From positions 3,891,970 to 3,955,969 of the forward strand of contig NC_092012.1 of NCBI RefSeq assembly GCF_042242105.1: a stretch of DNA of 64,000 nt. Direction: 5' to 3'. The notes under the pieces were generated by a model. The model worked only from the letters and a program-made list of their open reading frames with translations. It did not search any database and had not been told where the DNA came from. This DNA comes from Pempheris klunzingeri. Lineage: Eukaryota; Chordata; Actinopteri; Acropomatiformes; Pempheridae. Position numbers and translations under genes: made by a program. Shown here piece after piece: positions 1 to 13,000 of this stretch (its first letter is position 1; the number at the start of each line of letters is the position of its first letter).

Positions 1-295
1 CAAATTACACCCGTCCAAAGTTGAGCTTCACCAGAAAACAATGAGCGATGCAAAGCTTTGTGGTCTTGTTTAGCTCGACCAAACACGAGGAGAGCTATAC
101 AACATGGGGCTCTACAAAGACAACTATCCAAACTCGGACTATAATTAACCCATAAAACCTGTTTGCACCCACAAAGACTCCAGTTTGCAGTCATTTGCCT
201 TTACAACATGCCAGGTTTTCACTAGCAGTCAAAGGCCGTTTCCCTTATAGACACTATTTAGTTTACTTGGTTTTATTTGTTTTTCAAGCTTCCAC

Positions 296-3200
296 CTTTG
301 CCTGAAGCTCCATCTCGGCGTCGGACTCGTCCAGCCAGCGGTCGAAGTCCGGAGCCAAAAACAGAGGCTTCTTCTCCTGCAGGGTCAGCCGGTCCCACCA
401 GCGCTCCTCCTGCTTCTTGATCTTGATGTCCACCTGACGCTGGGTGGACTTATGGTTGATCTGAAAACACAATATTAGAAACGATTTCTTCACAAAGCAA
501 TGAAATAAGATGAGTTACTATAGTCTGGTCACAGTAACACAGTTTGTTCTTCCATACCCTTCATATAAGAAGACTGACTCACACTGTAAGTACATTTAAT
601 CCTCCACTGACTGTCAATAACCTTGGATGGTATAAGGACACATAACTGACATGTAGAACTAATGAACATTACCAGACAAAGTGCATTGCAGCAGAGGGGA
701 GGAATAAAAACCTGAAGCTCTTTGTCCCTGAAACAAATTCTCTCATAATAATGTAACTCGGCGTCCGGGGTCATCGTGTAGCTGCTCATCAAGCCTCACT
801 TCAGCAGGGAGGCGTTTTTCCATCAGCGGTCACCTTGACAGCAGTGATTTCTAGCAGATAGCAGCTGGTGATTTTTTTTAACAGAGGGGGGTGACTCAGT
901 GGGAGCATCTCCCTTCCCTCCACACCACCAATCAATACACACACCCATGCACGCCTCCCTAGATGACATAGCTGCAAGAATTAGGGGCACTTACTAAACT
1001 CACTTATATATAATTACTACATTATGTTGTCATGACAACAATTTGCAGCACAAAGAAAAGAAAAACCTTTGAGCATTCAAGGGCACTTCTGCTCCAGTAG
1101 CATCGTATCACCTAGTAGGTAGTGGACTCGCTCAGTCAGCGGCATGACAGGTTATCATGCAGTCGTTCAAATTACGATACAACGTATGTTACAACAAAGA
1201 ATCTGGTTAATTGTTGATTTAGATATTTATTTCCAGTTATCAATACGTTCTTCCATGCTGGAAGGTGTGCGCTGACCACACTCTGTACACTCACACCACT
1301 AAAATTTGTCTTGGGAACATAAAACATCTTAAAATAATGGAAAATACAACTTGAAGTGTGCAAAAAAAAAACAAAAAACAGAATCAATAACTGCTCATCT
1401 GCACTACGGTATTTAATAAATGTCAAAATAGCAATTGATGAACACCAATTAGTAATAGATGAATAAAAGATGGATACCTCAGGTCTAACAGGCTCCAGGA
1501 ACTCCAAACTGAACTCGTATTCATTATCTCCTTTAGCTCCATGGCCCTGTGCTGTGGAAAAATATCAAAGTTATCCTTTTATAATCACTACAATATTACA
1601 CCTAACTTTTTTTTTTCCATGCAGAAATCATCACTATAATAGGCCTCATGAAGGTTTGTAGAGTATTTTACAAACATGTTGCACGTCATTACGCAACTGA
1701 GCAACTTCTCTTGAATGGCTCTTCAGCATTTTTTTCCCACTCTTGCATGCAAAAATGTAAATACAAACCTCTAAACTGAAGTGTATTGTTTTCTTGCAGG
1801 CCGATTTCGAGATTCTGAAACACACAAATAGACAGTGATGACAAGCAACCCGACAGAGAGACACACACAAAAGGACAAAGCTTTGGAGGAGGGAATAGAA
1901 GGATGTGACTGGTGATATTCTGTGTTTTTATTGCCAACAAATCTCGTGAAGACCAAAATTAACCATGCATTAGTCTCAGTACTTTTAGTTTTCCCCACTC
2001 TTGCACTCCGATCCAAGCCCACTGCTTCCTTGCGACAACATAAAATCTTTACGAACAATTTTCCAAAAAAAAAACTGACTAATTTCCTAAAACAGCTGCT
2101 TACTGTTTTTAACAGATGTTACTCTAATAGGAGTAAATAGCACCTTAATTGGAGACTTATTTCAGTGGCTGATTAAAACACGTTTGGTGCTCTAGTGACG
2201 GTTTACCAGAGCACAAAGTGTTTGAGTTTTTTGGACAACAATGGAGCTATATGGCACAGAAAAATACGATGCAGACTTTGGCCACACAGACAATACTTAT
2301 TAGCAGGATTTAGTCTGGAAAAATAAAGAATATCCCCCAACTTTTCCATAACAACCAGTTACCACTTTATTAGGTATATTTAGCTGAAAGTAAAGCAGTC
2401 TAATGCAACAACGCTGCAATAAATCCAACCCCCATGAAGATCAGAGATGTTAACTCAACTTCTCAGGTATTTTAGATACCTGAGTGAGTTGTATTGTGTT
2501 ATATTGTTTTTTCTTTATATATATTTAGTCTGTTCATGGGCCTAACTTGCATGACAGGTGGTCTTCTGTCAGCCTGTTTCAGTTCTCATTAAGCCGACGT
2601 CTCCTAAGAGGCCAAACAAGACCCAGAACCACCATTAAAAGTCATGCATCTTTTATAAAGACACTTGTCTAACAGATGCAGGACGGGGGCGGAGGAGAAG
2701 AACCTGTATTTCCTGTTACCAATCCAAACACACAGCAGCTACATGAAATACAAGTAATGGGTTCAGTGAAATGGACAAAAAAACCCAAAAAAACCACACA
2801 CAATATTCAAATAATCCTCAAAACATGAAGTTAGGAGGTATAAACGCATACATGCTTTCTGCAGGGCTGGGCTTGGTCACTTGAATACTTTCTTTAGATA
2901 ATGATATCAGCTTTTGAGAGCTGATAAGCTGATAAGTGCAGCTAGAAAACAAGGAAGTGATACTGGAGCTGTCATGCTCAGCTGCAACCGTCCACTATTT
3001 CAGAAACCGGTTAGAGTTGTTTTTCAGTGTTAATTAAGACAACAAACCTCTTTAAAAACATTGTAGGAAAACTTAAGTGTTATATAATCCAAATGACAAA
3101 CAAAAAAACCCCAATAAAAGCCTGTTAAATGAAGTTATTCAGGCAGAAACAACACCAGTTATGTTAGCCTAGAGGTCAGTTTAGCCACCTTATAACTGCA

Positions 3201-3489
3201 CAGCATCACCTAGCAACAGCTAACAGCTAAGCTAGCTAACACCCCACAGCTACAGCAGACATTAGCATTAGCTCGCTAGCCTACAGCATCGAGAAAACCC
3301 CAATGTTAGAGGCGTTTAAACGCTTTATCCGGCCAGTAAAGTCTGTAAAGTCTGTGTAACTTGTGGCGGAGAGCAGCTGTAGTGGTCGGATGCTGTGGAC
3401 GGTCCTACCTTCGCATCGCTCAGCTCCACCCGGAGATAAATCTCTCCGTGCCGCTGAGCCCAGTAAACATGAGGCGTGAGGATCTGCAT
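296..3489 (-). CDS. hacd3: hacd3, very-long-chain 3-hydroxyacyl-CoA dehydratase 3, 5' part (coding exons 1-4)
   Basis: HACD3 is an ER membrane enzyme that dehydrates 3-hydroxyacyl-CoA in the very-long-chain fatty acid elongation cycle; its N-terminus carries a p23/CS-type domain. Four minus-strand exons join in frame: 3409-3489 (start ATG at 3489-3487), 1769-1814, 1478-1551 and 296-460, giving 122 residues. Exon 1 begins MQILTPHVYWAQRH, exon 3 has GHGAKGDNEYEF, and exon 4 has RPLFLAP-type KPLFLAPDFDRWLDESDAEM, all strongly HACD3-like from recalled vertebrate sequence. Acceptors are good (tttcag, ttttcag); the exon 4 donor gtggaa is weak but falls where the family alignment needs it. The membrane-spanning dehydratase part (catalytic Tyr and Glu) lies beyond the left edge. 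The gene is divergent from slc22a18. A GTG eight codons upstream is in frame, but the ATG is the start that fits the family. Confidence 0.93.
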
Positions 3490-3624
3490 TGTCACCCTGT
3501 GTCTCCCTGACACCTACATGCCATGAAAAAAATTTGGTAAAAGTCACTCAAATTGATGAGGAGAGGTCCTCATAAGTCTCTCTGTCAACCCCCAACAGGA
3601 CGGAGTGCAGGAGCCAGAGGATGG

Positions 3625-3710
3625 AGCGCACTTCCGGGGGGAGGGCGCTCACCGACTTCAAAATAAAAGTACTCCTGTAAACGCTGTTAGCCGGCTTCAA
3701 AATAAAAGTC
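3625..3710 (-). promoter_or_regulatory. probable hacd3 promoter segment: ETS-type site and duplicated 15-mer
   Basis: About 140-220 bp upstream of the hacd3 ATG lies CACTTCCGG (3629-3637), the form of ETS/GABP site common in housekeeping promoters. Next to it, cttcaaaataaaagt occurs twice exactly (3656-3670 and 3694-3708). The site and the duplication are seen directly; the promoter role is inferred from position. Confidence 0.4.
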
Positions 3711-3957
3711 CTAAAACTAAAATATGACACTGTTCTTTGTAGACTCCAGTTATTTACACACAGGAGTAGCAGCCAGTGTGGCTATTTACAGCCAAGTATA
3801 GAAGTAAAAAGGTTTCAATATTTAGATTTATCTTTTCTAACATGATTTAGGTGATTGGGATCCACAAAATAAAGATTCTTCTCAAAAATTTATGGATTTT
3901 ACAGTATATGCATACATTTATACACATAACATTTGCTTATATAAACATGTCCCCAGT

Positions 3958-4012
3958 TGTTGTGCCTAAAAACCAACCACGAGGTTTCATTGCCTAAACT
4001 TAACCAAACTGC
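3958..4012 (+). repeat. dispersed repeat fragment shared with 21755-21815
   Basis: A 22-base string containing gcctaaacttaaccaaactg is identical at 3991-4012 and 21781-21802, and the flanks are similar. I recognise this from memory as a common percomorph interspersed repeat. Confidence 0.5.
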
Positions 4013-4609
4013 AACTGGAGAAAAAAAAACAAAAAACACCACATTTAATTAGGATCTAAGAAACAAAAAGTGCTTTTGTCAAAAATGTTAAACCGACAAA
4101 ATTGACTGAAAACAGAAAAAAAAAAACATCTCATGTTCTCGGTCCCTAAGTGGTTTAATAATGAATGATCATCTAAAATGTATTACCTATAATCTGGATT
4201 AAACTCACTCAAGAATTATTTAGTTTGTTGGGAACCACTGCTTTCATATTGTGGATTTAGGCTACGTCAGTTGTGTTTTTCAACAAGGGATGCCTATTTT
4301 CAAAGTAAATTTTCAAAACTGCCTTCAGTTTTCCCCTTGCTGCTCCCAAGCCATCGTTAACCAGGTACAACTGTCCAGAGCTCAGTCTGTTTCTTCCTCC
4401 CAGGAGGAAAATCCATGAAGTGCACAGAAACAAGAAATTAAAAACAGTATAAATCAGTACTTCTGTTGATGTAGCTGTAAATATCCTAAGGAAAATTACT
4501 CCAAACACCCTTTTGGGCCTGAAAACAGTGCAGTTCTATGTCTTTAGGTCCTGAACATGTCACTTGACCTCAGTACCAGCAGGATGTTTATGGTTCCTCC
4601 TAAATGTTG

Positions 4610-4622
4610 CCACCAGAGGGCG
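4610..4622 (+). promoter_or_regulatory. CTCF-like motif
   Basis: ccaccagagggcg matches the CTCF core consensus CCASYAGRKGGCRS at its first 13 positions; the 14th is T. It lies between hacd3 and slc22a18. Motif match only; occupancy is unknown. Confidence 0.3.
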
Positions 4623-5113
4623 TTAGGAGGTTGTGTTCTACTAGATTTACCCTGAGATCATTTGCCATACTGAAACTGAATACAGTGCAAATTTTGGATT
4701 TACAAAAAAAAAAAAAAAGGGACTTAAAATTCTTGAACTTTATCACAGAAACAGACTGATCTGATTTCTACGAGCCATAAAACATCCTCACATTTAAATC
4801 TTTGCAGCACACAGTCCAAAAGGTACTTAACCTCAGAACTAGTTTTAGGCAGTCTGGACATTTTAAGGATATAATGAGCTGCACGCTGCCCTCGAGACAG
4901 ATTTGTTTATTACCCTTTTAGTGATTTTAAAACTTTATTGACACTTGTAAATGTTTTACTAGCTCTGTGTCAAATGTGGTTTTCTGGCCATGGCGTCTTA
5001 TGTTGTGCTTCTTGTTCTCAGACCTCAAATCTAAATGAGACTTCCTGATTAAATAAAGTTTATATAGAATTAGTTAAAAATGACAACAAAAAAAACCCCA
5101 CAATGCACCACTA

Positions 5114-5156
5114 TAAAGAATAAGAAGATAAGAAGAAGATAAAGAAGAAGAAGAAT
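5114..5156 (+). repeat. (GAA)n/(GATAA)n microsatellite
   Basis: An imperfect purine-rich tract of aagaa, gataa and gaa units. Simple repeat seen directly. Confidence 0.8.
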
Positions 5157-5729
5157 ACAATAATGCAATGGTGTCACAAGGTGGAATTAATATGAAATAA
5201 TTAATCCATCAGGTTACTTTATATGTATATGTATTATATATGTACATAAATAAGGGTTCACAGGCTTATGGAGTAATGAGACAATGAGGCAAGGGTCAAA
5301 CCTTGAAGGCAGTCTGAAACAGGCAAACTAATCCAGGGGGGTCTGGTAGAAAAGCCAAAGGTCAAAACTGGATCAGAACCAGATTTAAGATGAACAGAAT
5401 ACAAATAGGAGAGTACAGCGAAGAGGCATGATAACTAAATGATCTGGGAGAGGTGCTGGTCAGACGTTACAAAGCTGGTGAGGGATACTGGACACAGGTG
5501 AGAGAACTCAAGAGCTGATGCGAAGTGGGAACAGGTGTGTAGAAAGGAGGTGGACTGGGAGAAGTGAGCTGGAGAGGGCGATTAGGACAGTGACAGTATA
5601 CATTGCTTACATTTACTGTATATGTGACAGTGATGATGTACACATGTTGTATTTAGACTATAAAACACATCATCTATAAATTATAGGTACCGTGGAGTGA
5701 GTATCAGAGTGGAGAGAAGTTGTTCTGTG

Positions 5730-6370
5730 ATTAAATTAGATTAAATTAAAATTAGATTTAACTTTACTGTCATTGCACAGAGTAAAAATAAAAAACAATA
5801 CAGTTTAGCATCAAACCAGAAGTACAAAAAGCAGTTAAGTGCAGAGCAATGCACATATTTTCCCATTTAATTCTACTTTTTATGTCTACTTTTTACTCTT
5901 CTACATTTATTTTACACCTGTAGTTACTTTTTACATAAAAAAACACAATATTCTTTTCTGATATGATGCAGTACTTATACTATTAATCCACCCAGTAGTA
6001 CACAAAGTACGTAAAACTGGCTCCTAAAATGCTCTTACATGTATTTGTTAGTGATAAAAGCAGAGTGCTACTTTAAGTACATTTTGCTGATAATACTTTT
6101 GTACTTTTACTTACTTGTAACTGAGTGTTTTCAGATTGTAATATTTCCACTAAAGTACTTCTTCCACTGCTGTAGAGTTAGTATGGTTATATACAGGATA
6201 ATGACAGTAAGGGGCAGATATGAATATGCCAAGTTACAGTAGGCAGTGCAGGTATAAGTATGAATAACATGCTAACAGTAGGACCTTATATACAGATATG
6301 TATCGCCGTAGTGACAGTTTTGGTGAAGATGGGTCCACAGTGATGTTAGAGCGTCAGTAATAATAATCCA
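5730..6370 (+). repeat. two interspersed repeats, one inserted in the other
   Basis: The outer repeat (about 5735-5865 and 6172-6370) has the 'gattta-actttactgtcattgc' start and the 'gcagagcaatgcaca' and 'aggcagtgcaggtat' segments familiar from a common fish element. It is split by about 300 bp of the 'TACTTTTACTT' family (5870-6172), which ends 'acttcttccactgc'. Another piece of the inner family lies at 6420-6565. Family identities come from memory; the boundaries are approximate. Confidence 0.5.
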
Positions 6371-6419
6371 ATAATTGGATATATGATAATCTAACACTGC
6401 AGTGGGGCCATTCTGCAGC

Positions 6420-6565
6420 ATAATGAGTACTTTTACTTTTAATACTTACATCACATTTCTGAAAAACTATTTAGTATTTTTAACAGTGGTATTTCTACTT
6501 TAATATAAGTAAGGGATCTAATAACTAACTGTAATAATACTTGAACGAGTAAAAGTCATTATATA
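6420..6565 (+). repeat. 'TACTTTTACTT' family repeat fragment
   Basis: Contains tacttttacttttaatactt and a run of aagtaa and gtaaaagtc words, similar to 5870-6172, 7500-7560, 18415-18515, 31440-31595, 56320-56420 and 56590-56715. The family is recognised from memory as abundant in teleosts. Confidence 0.45.
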
Positions 6566-7097
6566 TTGTTTCCTTTTCCATACACAGTGATTTACAGCAC
6601 AGTGTTAGCTCACAAGTAAGAGTTGTGTCTCAGTACATGTTCCACTCGTTCATAAATAAGTGTCCAAAGTACGATTATAGTGGGAGTCAGTGAATGCACC
6701 ACTGTTGTAAACTTCCTGGTGGGATTTTCTTCATGAGACGTTTAAGTTCACCCAGTTTGTTAGCACATTTCAGTGTTTCAGGGCCGGATTAAAACTCACG
6801 GATGAATCCATCTTGAATCAAACTCTTCATTTCGTCTATGCTGGACAATAATTTGACGGAAATAACTAATATATACCCCGGTAACGCCTCCTTGTTGCCT
6901 CTGTGCTCGGTTCCAAAGTACAGCGGACGTCAGGTTAGCTAGTTAGCGTTATGCGAGAGTTCACTGGGTCAAAGTGTGTTTTACCGGATAGTTTCACACC
7001 TTGAGTTCCTCGCAGTTTGATCCCCACCGGTTGTTAACTCTCAGTGAGGAAACCTCAACGTTACCGGTGTGTTTTTTTTCCCCCACAAAAAGTAAAA

Positions 7098-10000
7098 ATG
7101 AGCCAAACAGGAGAAATAACCGAGGAAACGTCTCCAGGAGCGTCAGTTTCCCCTCAAATTAACGCTGCAGACCGACAAAAGAGGACGAAAATCATCTACA
7201 TCGTTTATGTCATCGCTGCTTTGGACATCACGTGGACGTTTTTGCAGTTTTCTGTCACCCCTGTGAGTATGGATGTTATGTCAGAGCTGGAAGCTGAGAT
7301 TTCCGAGCCAGCCGTGAACGCGTAAACTCTTAAGGAAATGTATTCAATTACAGAAAACACTTTAAAAACAATCCTGCATTCAAATATGTGCTCTAATAAA
7401 TGTGCACATGTTATCATACATGCCCTTAAATGTGCTGGTAAGTGCAGTCAGACTGGCTCATGTGTTTGTTGCACATGTTATGTAATGATGAGGAGGAATG
7501 AGGAACTTAAAGTATTACAAGTAAAAGTACTCAGATCAGTAAAATCTCCCCTGTTACTGTAATACTATTATATATTTAGTCATATTATGTTATTATAACT
7601 CATGCGTTAGTGTTAAAGAAGAATTTTACTGTTGGGGTTGGTTGAGATTTGATCTATTTTGTGTTTGATTCTTTACTTTATGGATGAATCTGCTGATTAT
7701 TTTCTCCATTAATCGATTGATTGTTTGTTGACACCTTCACAGTGCTTATTTTGGCCAACCAGGGGTAGAGCTGCAACGATTAATTAACTATTAATTTAGT
7801 TGCTAACTATTTTGATAATCGATTAGTCTGTTTGAATAATTAAAAATAAAAGAGCAATAAATAAAAATGTTCTGATTCCATCTTCTTAAATGTGTAGTTT
7901 CTGTTTCTTAACTCTTCTGTGACACTAAACTGAATGAAGACATTTGAGGACGTCAGCTTGGGCTTTGGGAAACACCGATCGACATTTTTCACCATTTTCT
8001 GACATTGTAACAACTAATCGATTAATGGAGAAGGTAACAGATTAATCGACAGTGAAAATAATCGTTATTTGCAGCCTAAATGGCACAAAATTTAAAATAA
8101 ATAAAAAAATTAAATCAAATAATTGAAAGGAAAAGCAGCAAATCTTCACATTTGTGAAGCAGGGTCCAATAATAATATTTTTGCACAGAAAATGCTCTAA
8201 ATTACAATAACTTTAAGGCCCATTATGTTTATTACACTACGCTGAACTGACTCTGACCTTAAAGTTAATATAAAACTCTGGAGTCACACGTTTCGCAAAA
8301 ACGTGCAGGAGAAAATTCATTTCTGCTGCCAATTGCCTCCATCAGCTCCACCTTCATCACCACTGCTGCTGCTGCCGGCCCTGCCTTCCTCAAATAACAC
8401 TTTAAGTCACATTCATCAAAGACAAACTGATAACACTGTGAGACTAATGCTGTGTTTATGTCATGTGGCAGCTGCTGTAATTCATTTTCCATCCTGCATG
8501 ACGTGGATGTGGCTGATTTGTTACAGGAGAACTCCAGTATTTTGAACCTGGGCGCATTTTTACATATTTTGGGTATTTTGGTGTAGCAGAAACCTGCAGC
8601 CAAGAACAGGCTGCGAATGAGCTACCATGGCTAATAATGTAATCCTTTGGGGCAAACAAGTCATTGTTGACAGAGACATACCTGTAAGATCCTTCTTGTT
8701 TAACCAGAAACAGCCGTTAAATCACTTGGCTCAAAGCTACCAGACTCCATTGACAAAAACAATCATTTTACCTTGCAGAAGACAGGAGTTGCTGGTCTAC
8801 TACTGCCTCAATCAGTTCATTTATTTGTGTTATTTTTGTGACTTTGGTGTTTTAAAGAGTTAGTTTAGATCTAAATTAACATGGTATGAAAAGCAAAGTA
8901 CACAGCAGCTAGACCAGCAACTCCAGTGCTCTGCAAGGTAAAATAACAGGTTTTATCAATGGAGTCTGGTGTGTTTTGAAGAGAGCGATTTAACGGTTGT
9001 TTCTGGTTAAACAAAAAGGATCTTAAAGGTCTCTCTCTGTAGGGATCCTTTCTGTAAATGTTGTCACATGCTTCGAATAGCAATTCAAGCCTGACTGTGG
9101 CAAAAACAAGCCTTTTTAGTGGACATTATTGACAATCGTTACGTTATAGCCCATCGGCTCCACTGTTTCTGGCTGCCGGCTGGACACTGTTTCTACCAAC
9201 AAGTCATTTTGTGCCCAGAATATCTAAAAATAGGGTTTTAAAATACTGAAGTTATCCCTTAACTGGTAGAGGTGGTTTTCTTACCTTGTTATCTTTTCTT
9301 TGACCTGGTGATGTACAAAGAGTTCACATTGTCAAACTAAAGTATCATTGAACCTGTACTGTGGATTTCCAGAGCATGCTGTATGATTGTTTTACTGTAA
9401 TTTACAATATGTATTTATATCATGTCTCTCTGTAGTATTTGGCAAAGAAACTTGGCTTTGACACCTTGTGGTTTGGTTATTTGCAAACCACGGTGGGTAT
9501 AATCCAGCTGTTTGGGGGTCCTATGTTTGGAAGGTAAGTACGACACAAAATAGTTCCTGTTTCAGCTACTTTTACTGACGCACATGCAGGTCATTCTGGA
9601 TGTATCACAGAAGCTGCTGTGAAGTCAATATAAGCAACCTGCACTGTTGTTAATGTGGCAGAAAACTTGTGTTTTGTGGGTTTTTTTGTTGGTGTTGGAA
9701 GGTTTGCAGATCTCTTCGGAGCACGAGTAGCTTTGTCTCTGGCGTGCACTTCATCCGTTGTTTTCTTTCTGCTGCTGGCGGCAGCAAACCATCCTGCCAT
9801 GCTCTTCATCCACAAACTCCCCACGGTCTTCATGCATGTCATGCCTTGTAAGCACCACTCAGCTACACTCAGCATTTGGTATAGATGAATCATTGTTTGT
9901 TATTTATTCACTCTGCTGTTAATTAGTATTAGGACCAATTTAAAGGGAAAAAAAACATCTGAGATTTTAAAATTTAATTCATTATGTTGTGTGATATTAC

Positions 10001-13000
10001 GATTGAAATCTTTTCTCGAAATATCATTTATTTTGGAGAATATTCTCAAAAAATGTACAACTTTTTACTTTGAATATGAAAGTTTTTTCCCCCACAGTGT
10101 ATCAAATGACTACATACCCCAATGCAGGCAAATAATTTTCAGTGATTATTATAATTGTATGGAACCAAGGAGCCATCTTCCAGTAAAATAAAGTATAAAT
10201 AAAATATGTATATATTTTTAATGGAAGTCTTATATAATGTTGTATGTAGGATATTATCCATTTGGATTTGGTGTGAACATATAATTGAGCATTTCATCTT
10301 GATATCATCTCCACATTTTATGGTTTATATGGTGAATTTAAGATACTGTCCACAGCTAATAGAATATTGAAATTTCAGAAATTATATTTGAGCTTAATAG
10401 CATTGATAAATAAGCAGTATTTGTCTGTATTTGGACTGTGAGCTTACAGAAATATGGGTGATATAAAGTGCTGCTGTATATTACAAACAACATGCAGCAA
10501 ACTATTTATTTAATATTTAAGTTCCATCCCACTGGATGACCTAAACTCTCTGATCAAATACTTTTTTATTCTATTTTTTTTAATATTCTATTATCTAGAA
10601 AAAGATACACTTTCACCTCACTTGTATTTTTCCTTCCCCTTCTCGCCTGCAGCATGCCAGATGGTCGTCGCCGACCTTTCAGAGCCTGAAAAGCGGGCAG
10701 ATGCTTTGTCCAAGCTGGGTCTGTGTTTTGGCATCGGTATGATAACTGGCTCCACGCTGGGCGGCCATCTTAACACGCGCTATGGGTGAGCGTGCTGGTG
10801 TGTGTTTGTGTCGGGTGGCGGAGGATGAGTCTGGATGGAGTGATGCACTGCAGACTGGAGAGGTGGGCGGGGGTGTATCAGGAGGTCGGGGTTTAAAAGG
10901 TGCTGTAGGTGATGGGAGGTGGCCGGTTGTTTGACCATTTCCTGCACTCGTATGAGCTCTTTTTCATGTCGTTACTTCAATTATTTTCAGCTCTCATAAA
11001 CCAGCTGTACGCTACCTGCCCAGCACTAAACAGCAGACGAGTTATCAGAAAAGTTAGCGACTAGCGAGTAAAGAAAGTAGATCAAAAGTAGAGCCAAATA
11101 TTTCCATCAGGGCTTGGTGAAGACCAAACCAGAGGTAAAAGTGTAAGAGTTGTAATGATCTGTATCTAAACATGGAAGTGCAAACAAAATGATGATAATA
11201 TACTTTGAAATGTTTAAGTGGTAGTTATGGTTGTGTAGGATTGTAACATTCATTTATTTTATCCATAGTACACCTAAAATATTAGTCCACCTAACACCGT
11301 CTTTACTTTGTATTCCCAGGGAGACATTTACGGCGTGCTGTGGTGCTGTGGGGAGTGCCTTCAGTTTACTGCTGGTTGTAAAGTTTATCCCCAAAACCAC
11401 CAAAGTTCACGCTCCAAAAACCAGCACAGAGAGTAAGACACACTTCCCTCTGCTACACCTCATGCTCTCAGCTGAATCTGTGTAAATGCTTTATGTTTGG
11501 GTTCATGGCACACCGGCAGCAGAGAGTAGGAGTGGTCTTTGATTGATGACTACCTGAATGCATCAGTTGTTGTAAATGTAGCTGTGTCTGTGATTACCGT
11601 ATTATTAGTCTTACTGTAACTGAAATTGTCAATAGGGACCTTCCTGTTTCACTTTATTTACAAGGTTCAACTGAAAGATTTCCACAGTGTTGCTAAGAGG
11701 AAATTATTTTGAATTTTTCTTATAACAATATTCTTACATATTATTGTTTTTATTAGCGTAATTTTGGCACGTTAGACGGGTCTGCATGTTACAATACCCA
11801 TAAGTCCTCAGCTGCTGTTGCTATGGAAACGAATCCAGTCAGAGGTGCAAGAGTCGTATTGTTTTTTGATCTTGATATTTTTTTTTTAACAAAATGCGTT
11901 GCCATAGTTACTGATTTCATCCAAAATTCACCCAGAATCCAAAAGAAAAAGTGATTCCGGCTGCGGTTGAGCTGCATTCTCGTGAACCTGCACTGAGTTT
12001 TTGTTGTCGTATTTATCTTCTCTGTCAAAGTTTTTATGTACCAAAGGTCATACTTTTGATTTCTCATTAAAAAGAACCAGATACTTTCTAAAGCAGTTGT
12101 TCATTTAAATCTAAATTTTTCAATTCAGTTCAAATTAGCTGTGTCGGTCTGACAGATGAGAAACCTCTATATACAGCCAAGGAATACAGAAAAGTATTAA
12201 AACTTGTGCAAACATCGGCAATCACATCAAATAATAACATAGACTGTGTAAAAGAAGTGGACGTAGCCACCGTGACGTCACCCGTTGGTTTGTGGGCTGC
12301 TGAGACTTTGGCTTCATGGGTGTCACCATCTTGGTTTTAATGGCCGTCGCCATCTTGGTTTTTTTGGAGCCAGGAGCAGCTGCGGAATGTGTGTGTGCAC
12401 AGGAATAGAATGCCGGAATGTTACGATGTCATAATAAGATTCTATTTCCACGGCGACAACAGAGTGAGACATACAGCTCTACAGTTTAAATCTTACTGAG
12501 GCCCAGTGTTGGACACCAACAGGAAACATGGAGCATTTTAAGACAGTGAAATCTGAATTTGACCACAAGCCTACGACCGGCCCCCTGTCAGCTTACCATC
12601 ACTATGTCCTGTCGTCAATCCTCCCCGATGCTGAGAAGGAATATCTCTGCGTTAAGAAGCAAAACAAGTCCCTCGAGAAGGACAATGAAGCCCTCAGGAA
12701 GAAGGTGGAGCTTTTGATGAGCGAAGCTGAGCAGTTCAAGGCGGAGCAGCAGAGAATCCACAAGGTGATCAGAAACAGAGACCTCCTGAGGAACCAACTG
12801 ATACGCTGCAAAAACGAGCTGTCGGTGTGCAGTAAGAAGATCAGGATCCAGGAGACGGACCTGAGGAGGGGACACAAGCAGAGCGAGGACCTCAAAGAAG
12901 AGCTGGAGTCGGCGAAGAAGGAGCTGCAGTCAGCGAAGCAGAGCGCTGTCAGCCAGAGGGCCGAGCAGCAAAACCTGAGGGAACAACTGGAGCAGGTGAT

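Larger units (their letters stand above)
3490..7097. other. hacd3-slc22a18 divergent intergenic region
   Basis: This 3.6 kb stretch between the two divergent starts holds no recognisable exon. It contains the promoter-like block at 3625-3710, a conserved fish repeat piece near 3958-4012, a CTCF-like motif at 4610-4622, a GAA-rich microsatellite at 5114-5156 and a nested repeat block at 5730-6370. A further possible interspersed repeat lies around 5270-5590. The last 200 bp before slc22a18 are more GC-rich and probably hold its promoter and 5' UTR; no TATA box was recognised. Confidence 0.5.

Noticed and set aside
7044..7097. In-frame extension upstream of the slc22a18 ATG
   Set aside because: It starts at GTG with no ATG, and family alignment begins well after the ATG at 7098.
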